From Mucidula mucida (Eukaryota; Basidiomycota; Agaricomycetes; Agaricales; Physalacriaceae), in the NCBI GenBank assembly GCA_015501055.1, contig JADNYV010000150.1:28240-92239 (forward strand): a DNA stretch of 64,000 nucleotides. Direction: 5' to 3'. The notes beneath the pieces are model-generated. The model did not search any database. It saw only the letters and a list, made by a program, of their open reading frames with translations, and was not told the origin of the DNA. The position numbers and the translations under genes are program-made. Positions 46,603 to 58,084 of the stretch are shown piece by piece. The number at the start of each line of letters is the position of its first letter. The first letter of the stretch is position 1.

Positions 46603-48704
46603 TTTGTAAGGAGGACCGGGTCTGCCCTTGCTATTTGTTAATAATGGGGGCTCTTGAGACAGCTTCCCTAATCTTGGGAAGATAACTATTGCACATCCTT
46701 ACCTATTACGACAAGACACCTCGCGAGTGCTGGGCGCCATCATTGTCACGGGTCCTGGAGGGATTTATCGTGACTACAGGCAAGACGATGGTGCTTCAGC
46801 TGAGGCATCTGAACGTTCAACTTTTCAATACAAGGTCTACATTGTCCCTCACCTTGACTCTCTTTGAGTATCACCACAGTTACGCCTACTGTGCTGGAAT
46901 CATTCGCGTCACCAAATGCTACCTTCATTCTCACGACAGTTTGTCAGGCTACGAAAATGAGACTTATGGGTCTGTCAGTGGTGGTCGGCAATGATCACCA
47001 AATTCTGACTCCAACGCTGGTTGAGGCTGTGGTCATGTACTTGAGGCTGAATTGCTGGCCTCCCACCTCACTTTTGGGACAGGTTTGTATGGAAGAAAAG
47101 CATGGCATGATTCATTTCAAGAAAGTTATCGTTGCAGATTTTTTTCTTTTGCTTCTCTTCAAGTAGTAGAGTCATCCAGCAGCCCTTTCAACATGTAAAT
47201 AAGAAATCTGCAACAATAAATTTTATTCAAGGAATATTCTAAGAATCTTTGAATTCTTCCCAAGACCTGAGATGTGACGATACGAGCTGCAAACTGCTCT
47301 TTGGATCCCGTTTGGCAGGGGTTTCCTTTTTGGGAAATACCACTTTCTCGATCACCAATTTCTGGCCCGGTTGCCGACCACCACTGTCAGCTTTATGGTC
47401 ATATGTAGGGCAGCGCGACGGTGACCGATCTACCTAGCAAACAAGATTCTCTGAATAGCTGGGTATGAATGTGCTGTCAAACAGCATGCAAACGAAACCG
47501 TCGAGATAATCAAAACGTCAATGGCAAGAGACACATATGCAACTTGCCAGCTTCGCGTAGCTTGTCAAGTATATCTGCGTAGACGCATCATGCACAACAG
47601 CCACTACAGACGCGAGACACATGGGTAGGATGAAACGGAGAATCATTCATGTAAGACAAGATGGAGACGATGGTTGTATTCCACAGTTGAGAACCCAGGG
47701 CGTGGGGCGAGGGCGTACAGTAGCAGGGAGCGCGAAGACAAATATATTGGATTGGAAGACGTAGGAAACAAGCTGTAAAAAGAGGCGACAGGAAGATCAT
47801 AAAGGAGAATAAATGAGAGCACTGCCGTGAAGCGTCGTCAGTACGAGATGTAAACGCTGGAAAGAATATCGGCACCTAGAAAACATCCATAACAGACATC
47901 CTTCCAAATCTTGGACGCCATCAGATCCTCTGGCCCGCCCCTTTGATATAACAAGGTAGTGGTGCCAGGCGGGCGTCGTCACTGCCGACCGCACTCCTTG
48001 CGAAGGGGTCGCGCTCGTTGACTGCACCTGGGATTCATCACCGCGATTTTGATTGTGGAAGAATCGAGGGAAAAAAAAGCGTGAGAGTTCAGCCTTATAA
48101 GACTTTCGTCCGGCACGTGATCCTTGGCACAGAGCCGATTTGCCGACCCCATGAGGCAGCCACGTTCCCCTTTTGCGTAAACCTGCCTTCGATCCTCGTT
48201 CTGGGTCTATCTTCGTCTCTCGGCATGAGTCAATGGCTAGGCAATAGTGTCTCTCTTGGAACTGTCTGGTTGCTCATCTCACTTTGCTTTCTCTCTGAAT
48301 TGGGCTCATAAAGTCTTGATGCGGTGGCCCGCATCAGCACAAAGGCGCAGCGCTTACGGGCGCCGTAACTCACTTACCACTCGCTTGGAACACGGCGCGT
48401 GATATCAGTGGGTCGGCACCGGACCGCCGTGTCCAGTTTACTTTGCTTTACATTCGCATTCATTCCCTGCTTCTCCCACCTCGTTCGCAGCTTCATAAAG
48501 CCACCTTGTGCTCTGCGACCTGCGCCTCCTCCTTACTATCCCACTTGTCTGCACAGCGATAAAGCATTCCGATAGTCGGCCTTCTCATCATTAAACTCAG
48601 GGTGCGCGTAGAAACTATTACCACAGTCAGAGCCCTCTGACCTCCCCATCATCGCGTCCCAGACGCCACTAAGCTCGACTTGTTCATGCGGCGCTGCTGC
48701 AAGT
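46603..48704. other. 2-kb region without a recognised gene
   Basis: Short frames on both strands (for example 101 codons at 46689-46994) show no family features. The last few hundred bases presumably contain the velvet gene promoter. Confidence 0.4.
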
Positions 48705-49813
48705 ATGAGCAGCACCATCTACAAGTTGACTATGCGCCAAGAGCCCAAGCATTCAAGATTTGTACATGTATTCTGTCGCTATTGCTGTCGTATCTGCGCT
48801 AACTAGCTTTCTCCACCGTAGCCCCACGGATCGCCGTCCCATCGATCCTCCGCCCATCATCCAGCTGCACATCGGCGGGTCCAGCGCAGACTCATGGCAC
48901 TTCTTCAGAACCCCAATTACTTCATGTTTGTAAGCTTAATAAAACCGGACGCCACAGATGTCGACCAAGAATTGCATTGGCTCCAGATCGAAGACTCCGT
49001 AAGTGTATTGTCTGCTTTTATCACCCACCTCACTGACTGACTTTGATCAGGATGCACCCAGAGAGCACCAACGCGGTTTACAACCGGAGCTGTCGTGTCA
49101 TCACTCCACATCCTGAAGGACCCGGAGAATGGTCAACGCCGTGGAGGCTTCTTTGTCTTCCCAGATCTTGGCGTGCGCGCAGAGGGGAAGTATCGTCTCA
49201 AATGCACGCTTTACGAAGTCGTCGAGTAAGTGGCCCACATGCCGTGGCTTGGCGTGTTCTGACGCAGATCGACAGCAGCGAACTGGTATACCGAAACCAA
49301 CATATTCTCCTCCGTGTTCGAGGTCTATCAGTCTCGTAAATTTCCTGGCATGCAAAGTGTGTATTTATCTCGCTCTAATTATAGCCACTCACCCAATCAC
49401 GACGAAAAGAATCACGCCTTTGTTCTTGCTCTTTCTCAGAACAAGGCATCAAGATATGGATTCGAAGAATGTGCGAGAGCGTCGCGTGCCTGCCCTCGAT
49501 CGCTCCCCCAGGATCGTGGAGGCGCAGGTTCCCAAAACCCCACGGAAAACGAGCCCGAGTGGACCAAGAAGAGGACGTAAAGAAGAAGACGGAACGGATC
49601 GATAAGTCGGAGAGGCACACTCCCATGCTCGAGTCCCCGTCTGTCTTGTACGTCGCGCCGCCGACTCCGTCTATAGCGATACGTTGCTTCCACCTGGATA
49701 TGCGGCTCCTCCATCCCCCACCAACATCGGCGCGATCAGGCCAGGGCCGGTCGCGTATGAGCATCGGTAACCTCCTCAACGCGGCAGACCCACCTCGGCT
49801 CGAATCCAGATGA
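48705..49813 (+). pseudogene. Velvet-family transcriptional regulator (VosA/VelB-like), frame-disrupted
   Basis: The velvet DNA-binding fold is visible piece by piece: MSSTIYKLTMRQEPKHSR, then DRRPIDPPPIIQL (the hallmark), NPNYFMFVSLIKPD, RFTTGAVVSSLHILKDPENG, GGFFVFPDLGVRAEGKYRL, NIFSSVFEVYQSRKFPGMQ, and EQGIKIWIR followed by KNVRERRVPALDRSP. Velvet proteins link development with secondary metabolism in fungal nuclei. In-phase introns join most pieces, but at least two jumps cannot be spliced: between PPPIIQL and NPNYFMF (about 48880-48905) and between IKIWIR and KNVRERR (about 49460). As velvet genes are usually conserved, sequence errors are a real alternative to loss. Confidence 0.8.
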
Positions 49814-51022
49814 CTGACGCTTGGCATATAATGAATTATATGAATTGATGCTACTACGTATATGTAGTGTATTGATACTTAAATTATATGCCTTTTTCCC
49901 ATTGTTCTTCCCTTGTCGTCGTTTAATTTTGGGTTGTAATAGAGTAGCAACATTGGATATGTCACTTTGCGGCGGCCTCTGGTGGAGACTTTGGGTGGGT
50001 CCAGATCCGACTTATCCGAGAGTCTGACGGAGCTGACGTTGCCTGACACTTACAGTCTGGTCGCGGATGATAAGCATTTTCTCGGCCGTCTTGTCAAAAG
50101 TTACCATGCCTGGGTCGCGCGACACGCGCATCAACGAGCGCCTGCGGCGTGTATTTTGACCACTGTGTGAATCTTGGACTTTGAAGAACCTCAGCGTCTG
50201 TTTAAAGTCAACTTAACCTTCTAGGTATGAAACTTGAAGTACCGAAAATACAGTCCAAGCAGAAAAGAGTGTGGCGTACCTGCCACTTCACCAAGGCGAA
50301 CTAACCGAGCTTGAAATACATTTTGGGCCTCACTCCCAGCGGCTTGGTACATTTCTGATGTTTGTCTCATCGCCCAATGAGCTGACCATGATTGGGAAAG
50401 ACTTGATCCTGATCCATAGAGGGACACACACTATATGCGGAACGCGGGCCGACGCGTGGGTACCACACTTGTGGTCGACGCGTTTCTTTCGCATCCACGT
50501 CGTCGTCGAATTCGCGATGACACTAGTTCCATTCTTCGGACGTCGCATGCCCCGGTAAGGAAGCTTTTCTCATTTGACCAGATTCGCGTATCTGTATACC
50601 CAGTTTCCTGTATTCAAAATGCGCCTAATCTTCATCGACGTCTACGTCACCAGCTCAGTATTCCGTTGTGCGATCCGTATTCTGTAAGAGTTCCTTGAGC
50701 TTGCACGTATCTCGTTGTGACACCACGTTACAATGAGATCCTTCCTTCTTTCCCTTCGAATTTGACATCGTCTGTACCTTGACGCCAATGGAATCCGAGT
50801 CGGTGGCAGGTGGGCTCCGAGGGTGATAACTGGCGCCTATCTATGGCGTGAGATGACGATTATTCATTACGCCGCTACTGACAGAAGGTGGCGAGTATTA
50901 TCCCTATCTCCCAAGTTCCCAAGACGCTGTCATTCTGTAGCCTTCCATCGACGCGTCGCCGGAGGCGGACGAGTACGGAGAGCCACCAGTCAATCCAACG
51001 AGAGTCAGTTGACGTGGACATT
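49814..51022. other. Region without a recognised gene
   Basis: Short frames only. Part of it, next to 51023, may be the 3' end of the broken F-box gene. Confidence 0.35.
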
Positions 51023-52345
51023 CTACTTATATGATACGCCGACTACATCTATTACGCGTACAGTCACTAGTACTCTCAAAGGACAGGCGTCTCTCGTCTT
51101 TGAGTCTTGGGAACTAGAGCGTGCATGTAAGGGCCTACCATCCCTGCAAACCACAGAAATCGAGGTAATAAGTCGAGCGATGGGGGATGAAAGAAAATCA
51201 TCCAACTCGTTTACGGCGTCAAGAACTTCCATTCCCTTAGTTGGAACTCGCTCATCGAGGTTCAGAAAGGCCAAGCTGAAACTGAGCGACGTTCTGCCCT
51301 GACTAAGAAACCCCGAAATGAGGTGGATCCACCACGAAACCATCACTGTTATATCGCTATTCCTCCACAACGGACGCTGGGTTCCGTCGTCGGCTGTCAG
51401 ATTGAGATGCGTTATATTGATACTGTTGAGGTAGGCCGTCTCCAATCCCTTGACGTCTTCTTGATCCCAGCGAAAATCTACACACAGGCAACGTCAACAG
51501 GATTCCGCCATGGACGGACCATGCATACCTTCGCAGTTACACGACAAGACCGTGATTGTGGGAGGCAGCCCTTTCCCAGCGATAAGCTGGTGGAACCTAC
51601 GGACCTCCACCGCGTCCATGAAAGAAAATGGAAGTTCGTGCATCTCCGGAATATATGTGGCTGGATCGAAAATCCAGGTCTTAAAGTGTTGCAAGCCGAT
51701 AGGTGTCAGCGATATACGAAGACTGCGTAAATGGGGGAGAATAGATGGCGGAAGATCGTCGTCAATATGTGTAACGGTCCCGTTTCCGTAGCTTGTCAGA
51801 GCTATGAGGACTTCAGGCGGGTGTCGTGCATAAATTGGAAGACAAGACGTATTCCACCGGAAGTGACTTCATGGCGGAAAAAGAGGTAGAATGAGCATCT
51901 GCGCCGTCGGACAAGGCCGAAAACGCGATGTAAGAACGATTCCACAGAGTGTCTTCGCCGATGCAGAGGAACGAGAAATGGGAGAGTTTAGAAAAACGGG
52001 GTAGAAGGGATAGGATAAGTTGAGCTGATTCCTCAGTAAGACGATCTTCTGTATCCTTCGTGGACCGTGGCGGGATGATCACCTGAGCAAACGAAGGCGA
52101 AGCTGCTAACATGATGCGCGACGTGTGGAGAATCGTGAAGAAGGACTTCAAACTTCGCTAGTAGACCTGTCTGATTTGCTGGAGTGCGAGGGGACTAGTG
52201 CAATGGACGAGAACAGATAACTCTGACTGGGCGATAGCCACGAGGAGCAGACCAGAGTGCAGATCAGCAGATCCGACAGCGCATTGTCGCTGCTCAAGAA
52301 GCCCAGGATATGCTCAATGAGCTCCGGCGGTGCTTCGTGAGTCAT
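51023..52345 (-). pseudogene. F-box protein gene, second type, disrupted
   Basis: Starts MTHEAPPELIEHILGFLSSDN, followed by LLICTLVCSSWLSPSQSYLFSS, a clear F-box for SCF ubiquitin ligases. The frame then shifts by one at about 52148-52155 (RSTSEV to KSFFTILHTS) and continues with ESAQLILSLLPRFSKLSHFSF. More gene-like text (TWIFDPATYIPEMHELPFSFMD; LDDFLSSPIARLITSISVVCRDG) follows in other frames down to 51023. The F-box type and length, about 430 residues, match the large basidiomycete F-box families; this copy differs from the 559-residue type. Confidence 0.65.
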
Positions 52346-52648
52346 GGGAGGACAATGGAGCGTGTTAATCGGGAAAGTCTTCGAACAGGAGCTGCAAAAC
52401 GATTTAAGTTGACTTTGGGCAACCTTGACACGTTTTAGACTGACAATACGTGCCACTTCGGTCAAGCGATGATTGTGGTTGAGATGAACGTCCCAATTTG
52501 GAAGGCACTGCCCTGCAGAAAAGCCTTGGCACTCACGTTCGCGTGAGTGGTTTGTAGATTGGTGCACTGGTAAAGCAGTACTGTACTGTGTACAAGCAGC
52601 AGTCCTGTAGACCATATAACTCGTATTAAAGGGCGGAAACAGTAAATA

Positions 52649-54291
52649 CTACTCCTCAAACATTCTAGGATCCTTCTCATCGTAAAGGTATATATACAAC
52701 TTCATCCCGGACTGCCGCAGAATTCGAATACGCTCTTCATAAACCGAGTCAAACGAAAAAGTACTTGCTCGAGGCGCATGCAATCTGAAGGACTGCAAGG
52801 GCTCCACGGCAAGCTGGGAGTTGTCCGCTCTGTCACTGCAGCGCAACTCCAGCATTTCAAGCACACGCTCGAAGAATGCAGTGAAATCAGCGTCCCCTTC
52901 AAGACGGGCACAAGACACATCCAGAACAAGGCCTCTAAGGGAGGAAAAGGACCTTCCGTTTGCGCGAAGAGCAATTCTAATACGTCGTGAGCCTCGCTCA
53001 GCAATTTGATCCTAAGAACCGACAATTCACGCAAGGAGCCACAGAGGCGGAGGAAGGATACCACACCAGCACCAGTGACCTCCATTGAAATGAACGGAAT
53101 GAACGGTCAGACGCGTCAATGTGCAGTGCGAATGCCGGAGCGTGTTTTCAATGTGGGATAGGATTTCTGGGCTGGCGACAGGAATGACCAACCTGTCTAG
53201 AGAGGGATGGATCAGGTTGTCGAGGACGTCGTAAACCTGGGGAGATTCACACTCGACGACAAGCTCTAGCAACTGCGGGATGGAGAACGGTGTTTCAATG
53301 GGCAAGCTTGTAACTTGTGTTACTTGAATGGGGTTTCCTGCCGGAGTACCATTAGAATCTCAACTGTCCGAAAGCGTTAGAGACAAAAGACGGCTTGTCC
53401 TGGACAGGACGTCTTTCACAGAACGAGAGGACGTCTCCGTAACACCGAGATACTGTCCTCGCAGTTCAAGGCGCTCGATATAGTCCCATGACATGTCTAT
53501 TGTTGGGATGGATAAATAAGGATATCCGAACGATGACCAGAGAGCGTAACGTTTTGGGAAATGAGATGTGCTATGATGGTAAACGCGAGATCTAAGACCA
53601 ACTCCATAGTCTCTATGTTGGTCAAGTCCTCTACTATATGCTGAAATGCTGGACCACCAAGAATCCTAAGATCTTGTGATTGAATACGCAGCCGTCGAAT
53701 GCGATTAGCGCTGAGGATGAGCAGGGAATATAAGAGGTGATCAAAGGAGAATGATGGATCGAGGAAAATGTAATGTTGACTATCAGAAGACACCTATCTG
53801 TGTTACGAAGATATACATGTAGCCACGGATGAAGCACGGAGCATAACCAGATCCAGATGCTTGCAGTAAAACACCGAAGACCCATGATGCGAAGTCCTGT
53901 GCGGATAGGGGACCGTGAAATCGATTTTCCGCCAGAGGCGGGCGAAGGATCTAGCAACGCGCCGCCATGAGCGACGAACGGCAGTAATCTCTTATGGACT
54001 GACACCTATCTCCGTGGCAATGGACAAGATGTGGAAGAGAACATCGGGAGCAGTTCGTCAGACGGGATTGAGGACAAGATTATGGTGTTCGATCCTCCAT
54101 ACAAGCCCATCGCGCTGAGCCAGCAGGTCGACTAGTCTCTACTGTGCCTCTTCAATCTCCGAGTCTAGGACTGCAAGACGGTGGTGCCCTTCGAGACGGA
54201 CCAGACGAAACTCGACGACTTGGAGCTCGGATGGCTGATCATTTGAGGCCGAAAGCCGCGATATCAGGGGATGGCTGGGGTTCCGAGATAC
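52649..54291 (-). pseudogene. Degenerate paralog of the 559-residue F-box family
   Basis: Relics in several frames match the intact genes at 20655 and 58085: EFRLVRLEGHHRLAVLDSEIEE, LNPVRRTAPDVLFHILSIATEIG, RIRRLRIQSQDLRIL, LLELVVECESPQVYDVLDNL, FLRLCGSLRELSVLRIKL, FFERVLEMLELRCSD and the C-terminal YDEKDPRMFEE. Frame shifts lie between most of these blocks. It is closest to the 58085 gene (shared ELRCS and NPVRR spacing), so local duplication followed by decay is likely. Confidence 0.75.
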
Positions 54292-54989
54292 GAGAGCCAA
54301 GGCAAGTAGATTTGCAGTAGCTACAGCGGTGACTCACAACAATATCAGAAGACTAGGCGATATCAGTAAGGCAGAATAAAAGTATGGCTTCGACGCGTAC
54401 ATACCTGGTGCTGAATTTAGACTGTGACTGTTGGAAAGAAATCCTTCTGTGCGTGGTTAGGGGTAAGTGTCCGAACTAGACCGTCAGCACGTGATATTTG
54501 CGACTGCCCTTTTACCCTCATCTTGCCATTGAACGCGTACACTCGGCCTTATTTTATAATCATCCTTGGAAGGCTTCGAACAACGAGCCTAATCAGAAAA
54601 CAGCGGTGCCTAGAACACTGAAACCACACCCGGGCCTCGTTCACTGGTACGCACTGTGGCGTTAAGCAGCTAAATAGACCTGAAATGATTGCTCTATCTT
54701 GGCAGATCTCCGAAAAACCAAATGATAGATGTGGAGACTCTACGTGACGGCAGACTGTCCACCTACTCTGCCCTTTAATATCTTTTCATAGTAGGTTACT
54801 CAGTACTGTACAATTCATACTCATGTTTTCCTGGCAGTTTCGATCTCGTTGATTCTTTATCTGGTTGATTTTCTTTCCATTTGAATTGGAATGCCTGTCC
54901 GCCATCAATGGTTTGTCAAACGTGATCTTACAGCATAGCTGTCAGACTCTTTAACGCCCTTTTGATCTTGTTCCCTACCATCACCCCGG
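54292..54989. other. Intergenic region, no gene seen
   Basis: Nothing recognised; it should contain the promoter of the large gene at 54990. Confidence 0.4.
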
Positions 54990-57956
54990 ATGGCCACTAT
55001 TTCCCTCGATGTCGCCGGGATGCTACGTGAAGTCGTTCACCTCATCGCCGAAATCAAGAATGAGCGCACAGCTGACAAGGAGAAAGCGAAAGCCGCACAC
55101 TTGCTGGTTTACCGGGCCCTGTCGCTCCATCCAGCCCTGGACCAAATGCGTCCACCCACCGGCATGCTGGCTGACATTGACTGGTATACTGAGCTTCGCT
55201 CCACATTTACCTCTGGCATATTCAGAAAACTTGGTACGCATCTGGTAGCTGGTCGCTCTTCACAGACTGTAGAATTGATATGCGCTCCGTTCAGGCCAGA
55301 ATGAACACTTCAAAAGAATGTCGCTCCTCGGAGACACGGGGATGCGAGCCAGAATCATGCTGCTCCTGCTCTGGATCATTGGCCATCGTCTTTCAGAGGA
55401 TTACGTATCGAAGCTTCTTTCGACCACGTTTGGCGATGCCATTAAAATCATCGGAGGCGCGAATGAAGACTTAGAGGCTGAGCTCGCGCACATAGATTCA
55501 GTCAATCGCGTCCTTGTCAGCTTGCAGAAGATGATCAAGAGAAAGCTACCTCTTCCACCCGGTACGTGTATTCTCTAATTACTATCAATGCTAACTCGCT
55601 CCTCCGGATCTAGATAGGGATCCTTTCCAAGGTCGCGACTACAATCGCGAAGACGAAGACAAATCGCTTCCACGCTCCGAACTGTGGGCCTATGAGCTCC
55701 CGCAGGAGTCACAATACGAGTATGATATCCGGCGCAATCCCGTCCTTCTCCTCCGTCCACTACCCAACAAGGTTATCATCCCCCAGACAAAACTTACAAT
55801 CCTTATCATTCAATGGGCGGCATGCAACTTCGGCCTGGGAAAAAAGGTTTACTCTCTGGACGATGTCGACCCGGAAGCATGTTGGAACGCGGACCCTCCT
55901 TCACCGAAGGATTGTCTGGCGGACCGTGGTGACTCATCCTCACCACCACCGAGCGATGAAGACTTCGCTTTTGAAGTACTTAACGGTGTGGCTGATGCGC
56001 CTTATGAGGTGATGTGGATGGACGCTCCAACAGAGGATTGGGTGCATTGCCGATTTTGCACCGTGTATCCCGTGCATGGATGGGCACACCGTAGTTTCGC
56101 GCGTGCCCTGCTCTTCAACGCTTTCAGCTCATCCCAGCGCCTCCCTACATCGTCCCAGATCCTTGATGCAGTCCATCTGGCGGATCGACTGTCTCGTCGA
56201 CTACCAACAGACATCTTGGGATATATAGAGCAGTTTATTATAGCTCGCTCCTTTCTTGTTTGGTAGGAATGTTACGCAATCGCAGCATGGAAGCCCGTGT
56301 TTGCCGATTTGTCTATCGAGGAACGTAGGATGCTTATCATCTTTGTTGGTGCTTTGAAGTGGGATGAAGCACAATCCTGGTTGGGAATTGACAACCCGCC
56401 TTTCCTTATCGACGTGCGAGCTTTCTTAGTAAATCCTTTGCAGTTTTGTCAAGGCGCCCCGGACATCCTGTCTCTGTCTCTTCTTACGTCCGAATCCCCA
56501 TGGAACGTCTTTAACGTTCTCCCCGAGCTCAATCCCAACGACTGTATCTGCGGGGAATGCCACATGATTCAATCCCAACTTCCTACCAGTCTGGAATCCT
56601 TTCGACATCAATACTTTGCCCTCACTTCCTCTCGACCACACGGATGTACCGCTTTGGCTCGCGCATGGGAGCCGTCGTTAACGTCAGCGGAGCATTGGTT
56701 GAATGATCTGGTGGCTAGGGTGGAGTCGAATTTCGCTCTTTTCCCCTGGGCCGAGGAACTTGGCCGTCGTATGGGTCCAACTATTCTTGAAAACGCAAAT
56801 AGACTAGGTGTACGGGTTGGTACAGACCTATCTGACGAACAGCTCCTTCGTTTCGTAGTGATGCTCAGTGTCGCCACTGATGCGGTACCCCCTGCTATCC
56901 CAAAGGCACCAGGTCCTTTTGCACTGGGATACGTTGCGTCAATCCCCTGGGCCGCCGACAGAGAGGACTATCGTTCTGATCTCGCTTGGGAGGATGAGAG
57001 TGTAACTGCTCCCGATAGAGTTCTTTTCGTTAACGGAGGCTGGCTGTATGACACGGTGGGCATGTCGGGTGTGTCGGTCCTTCACGGACACGAGAACCTG
57101 AAGATCGTGTATCAGACATTACTGCCGGCGAAATTCTCAGCAGTATGTATGCCCAACTTTAGGGCTGATTTTGTGTCCCTCTTCCCTCACCGTCATACCG
57201 AAGGAAGCCCCAGCCTACTCTCCTCCGAATCTCCATTGGAGGAGGACATGTCAGTAACCTTTGTCCTGAGCAACTTACAAACCGATGGATTCCCTCTTTT
57301 CTCCGTGGCGTCTCCATTCACCGATACCGAATTCTCTGCACCCAGAGGGGCTTTGGCTGCACTGATACGTGTTGAAATCCTTGGACGAGTCATTGAAACG
57401 TTTTGGCGGCCCGACGTTCGCCAGGGGTTGCCATGCGAACACAAGTCTGCGTGGGGCTGTTCATCGCGATGTTCGCCAACAGCTATAGAGCTCATACAAT
57501 CTGTCCTTGCACCTGTTCGCTGTACGACGTTGCCTCAGCCTGGATCATCATTAGCGAGGGAACTCGCCTTTACCGGATCAAATGACATGGCCTTAGGACG
57601 GCAGCAAGTCATACGGGAAGTAATGGAGGAGCAAGCAAGACGACTGGCACCATTGTTGAAGAATGGGTCTCCACTGGAGCGGACGAGGGCGTCTATCGTG
57701 AGATGTGGTGGTAATGCCGGGCCTGTGGACGCGATGGTGGTTTTGGCTACGGCTTTGAGGAAGAGAGTCTACGTCTTAGACCGCAGGTGCGTGAGATGGG
57801 AATCAGGCAGTTGAAATTTCCTCAATTTTTACTCCAGGGAATGCTGGGAGTGTGCACTGGCTCGTATGCAAGAGCAAGATCGGAGCGTCGGATTAGCCGT
57901 TGATACAAAAGTCGTTACGCGGTGCGAAAACTGCATTCCGTTATGGCGTGGTTAGG
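54990..57956 (+). CDS. Large protein of unknown function with CxxC pairs, one in-frame stop
   Basis: Five-exon model with in-phase introns. Exon 1 is MATISLDVAGMLREVVHLIAEI..., and intron 1 lies after FRKL (g|GC gives Gly). Introns also lie after LPLPP (55562-55614) and after the DR at about 57788. The middle is long and open: QILDAVHLADRL, EERRMLIIFVGALKWDEAQ, CICGECHM (CxCxxC), EHWLNDLVARVESN and FTGSNDMALGRQQV. The last exon has CWECAL and CENCIPLWRG. An in-frame TAG at 56264-56266 splits SFLVW from ECYAIAAWKPVF without change of frame; a 23-nt intron there is too short. The protein of about 930 residues is unknown to me. The Cys pairs could hold zinc, which is inference. Confidence 0.6.
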
Positions 57957-58084
57957 AAGGCTCTCTTTCCTGTGGGCCTCTCGAGTTTCGGGTCTGTACA
58001 CGATGAATTGTGGACGTAAGACTGAAATCACAACGCGTAGATGTCTAAACATGATCCTAGTACGAATAGTAATAAGTATTTACC

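Noticed and set aside
46689..46994. 101-codon plus frame after copy 1
   Set aside because: No domain, no homologous text in the window, composition close to non-coding; kept only as part of an unassigned stretch.
56264..56286. GT-AG intron of 23 nt removing the in-frame TAG
   Set aside because: Too short for a spliceosomal intron here (others are about 45-65 nt), and the coding text continues in the same frame through it.
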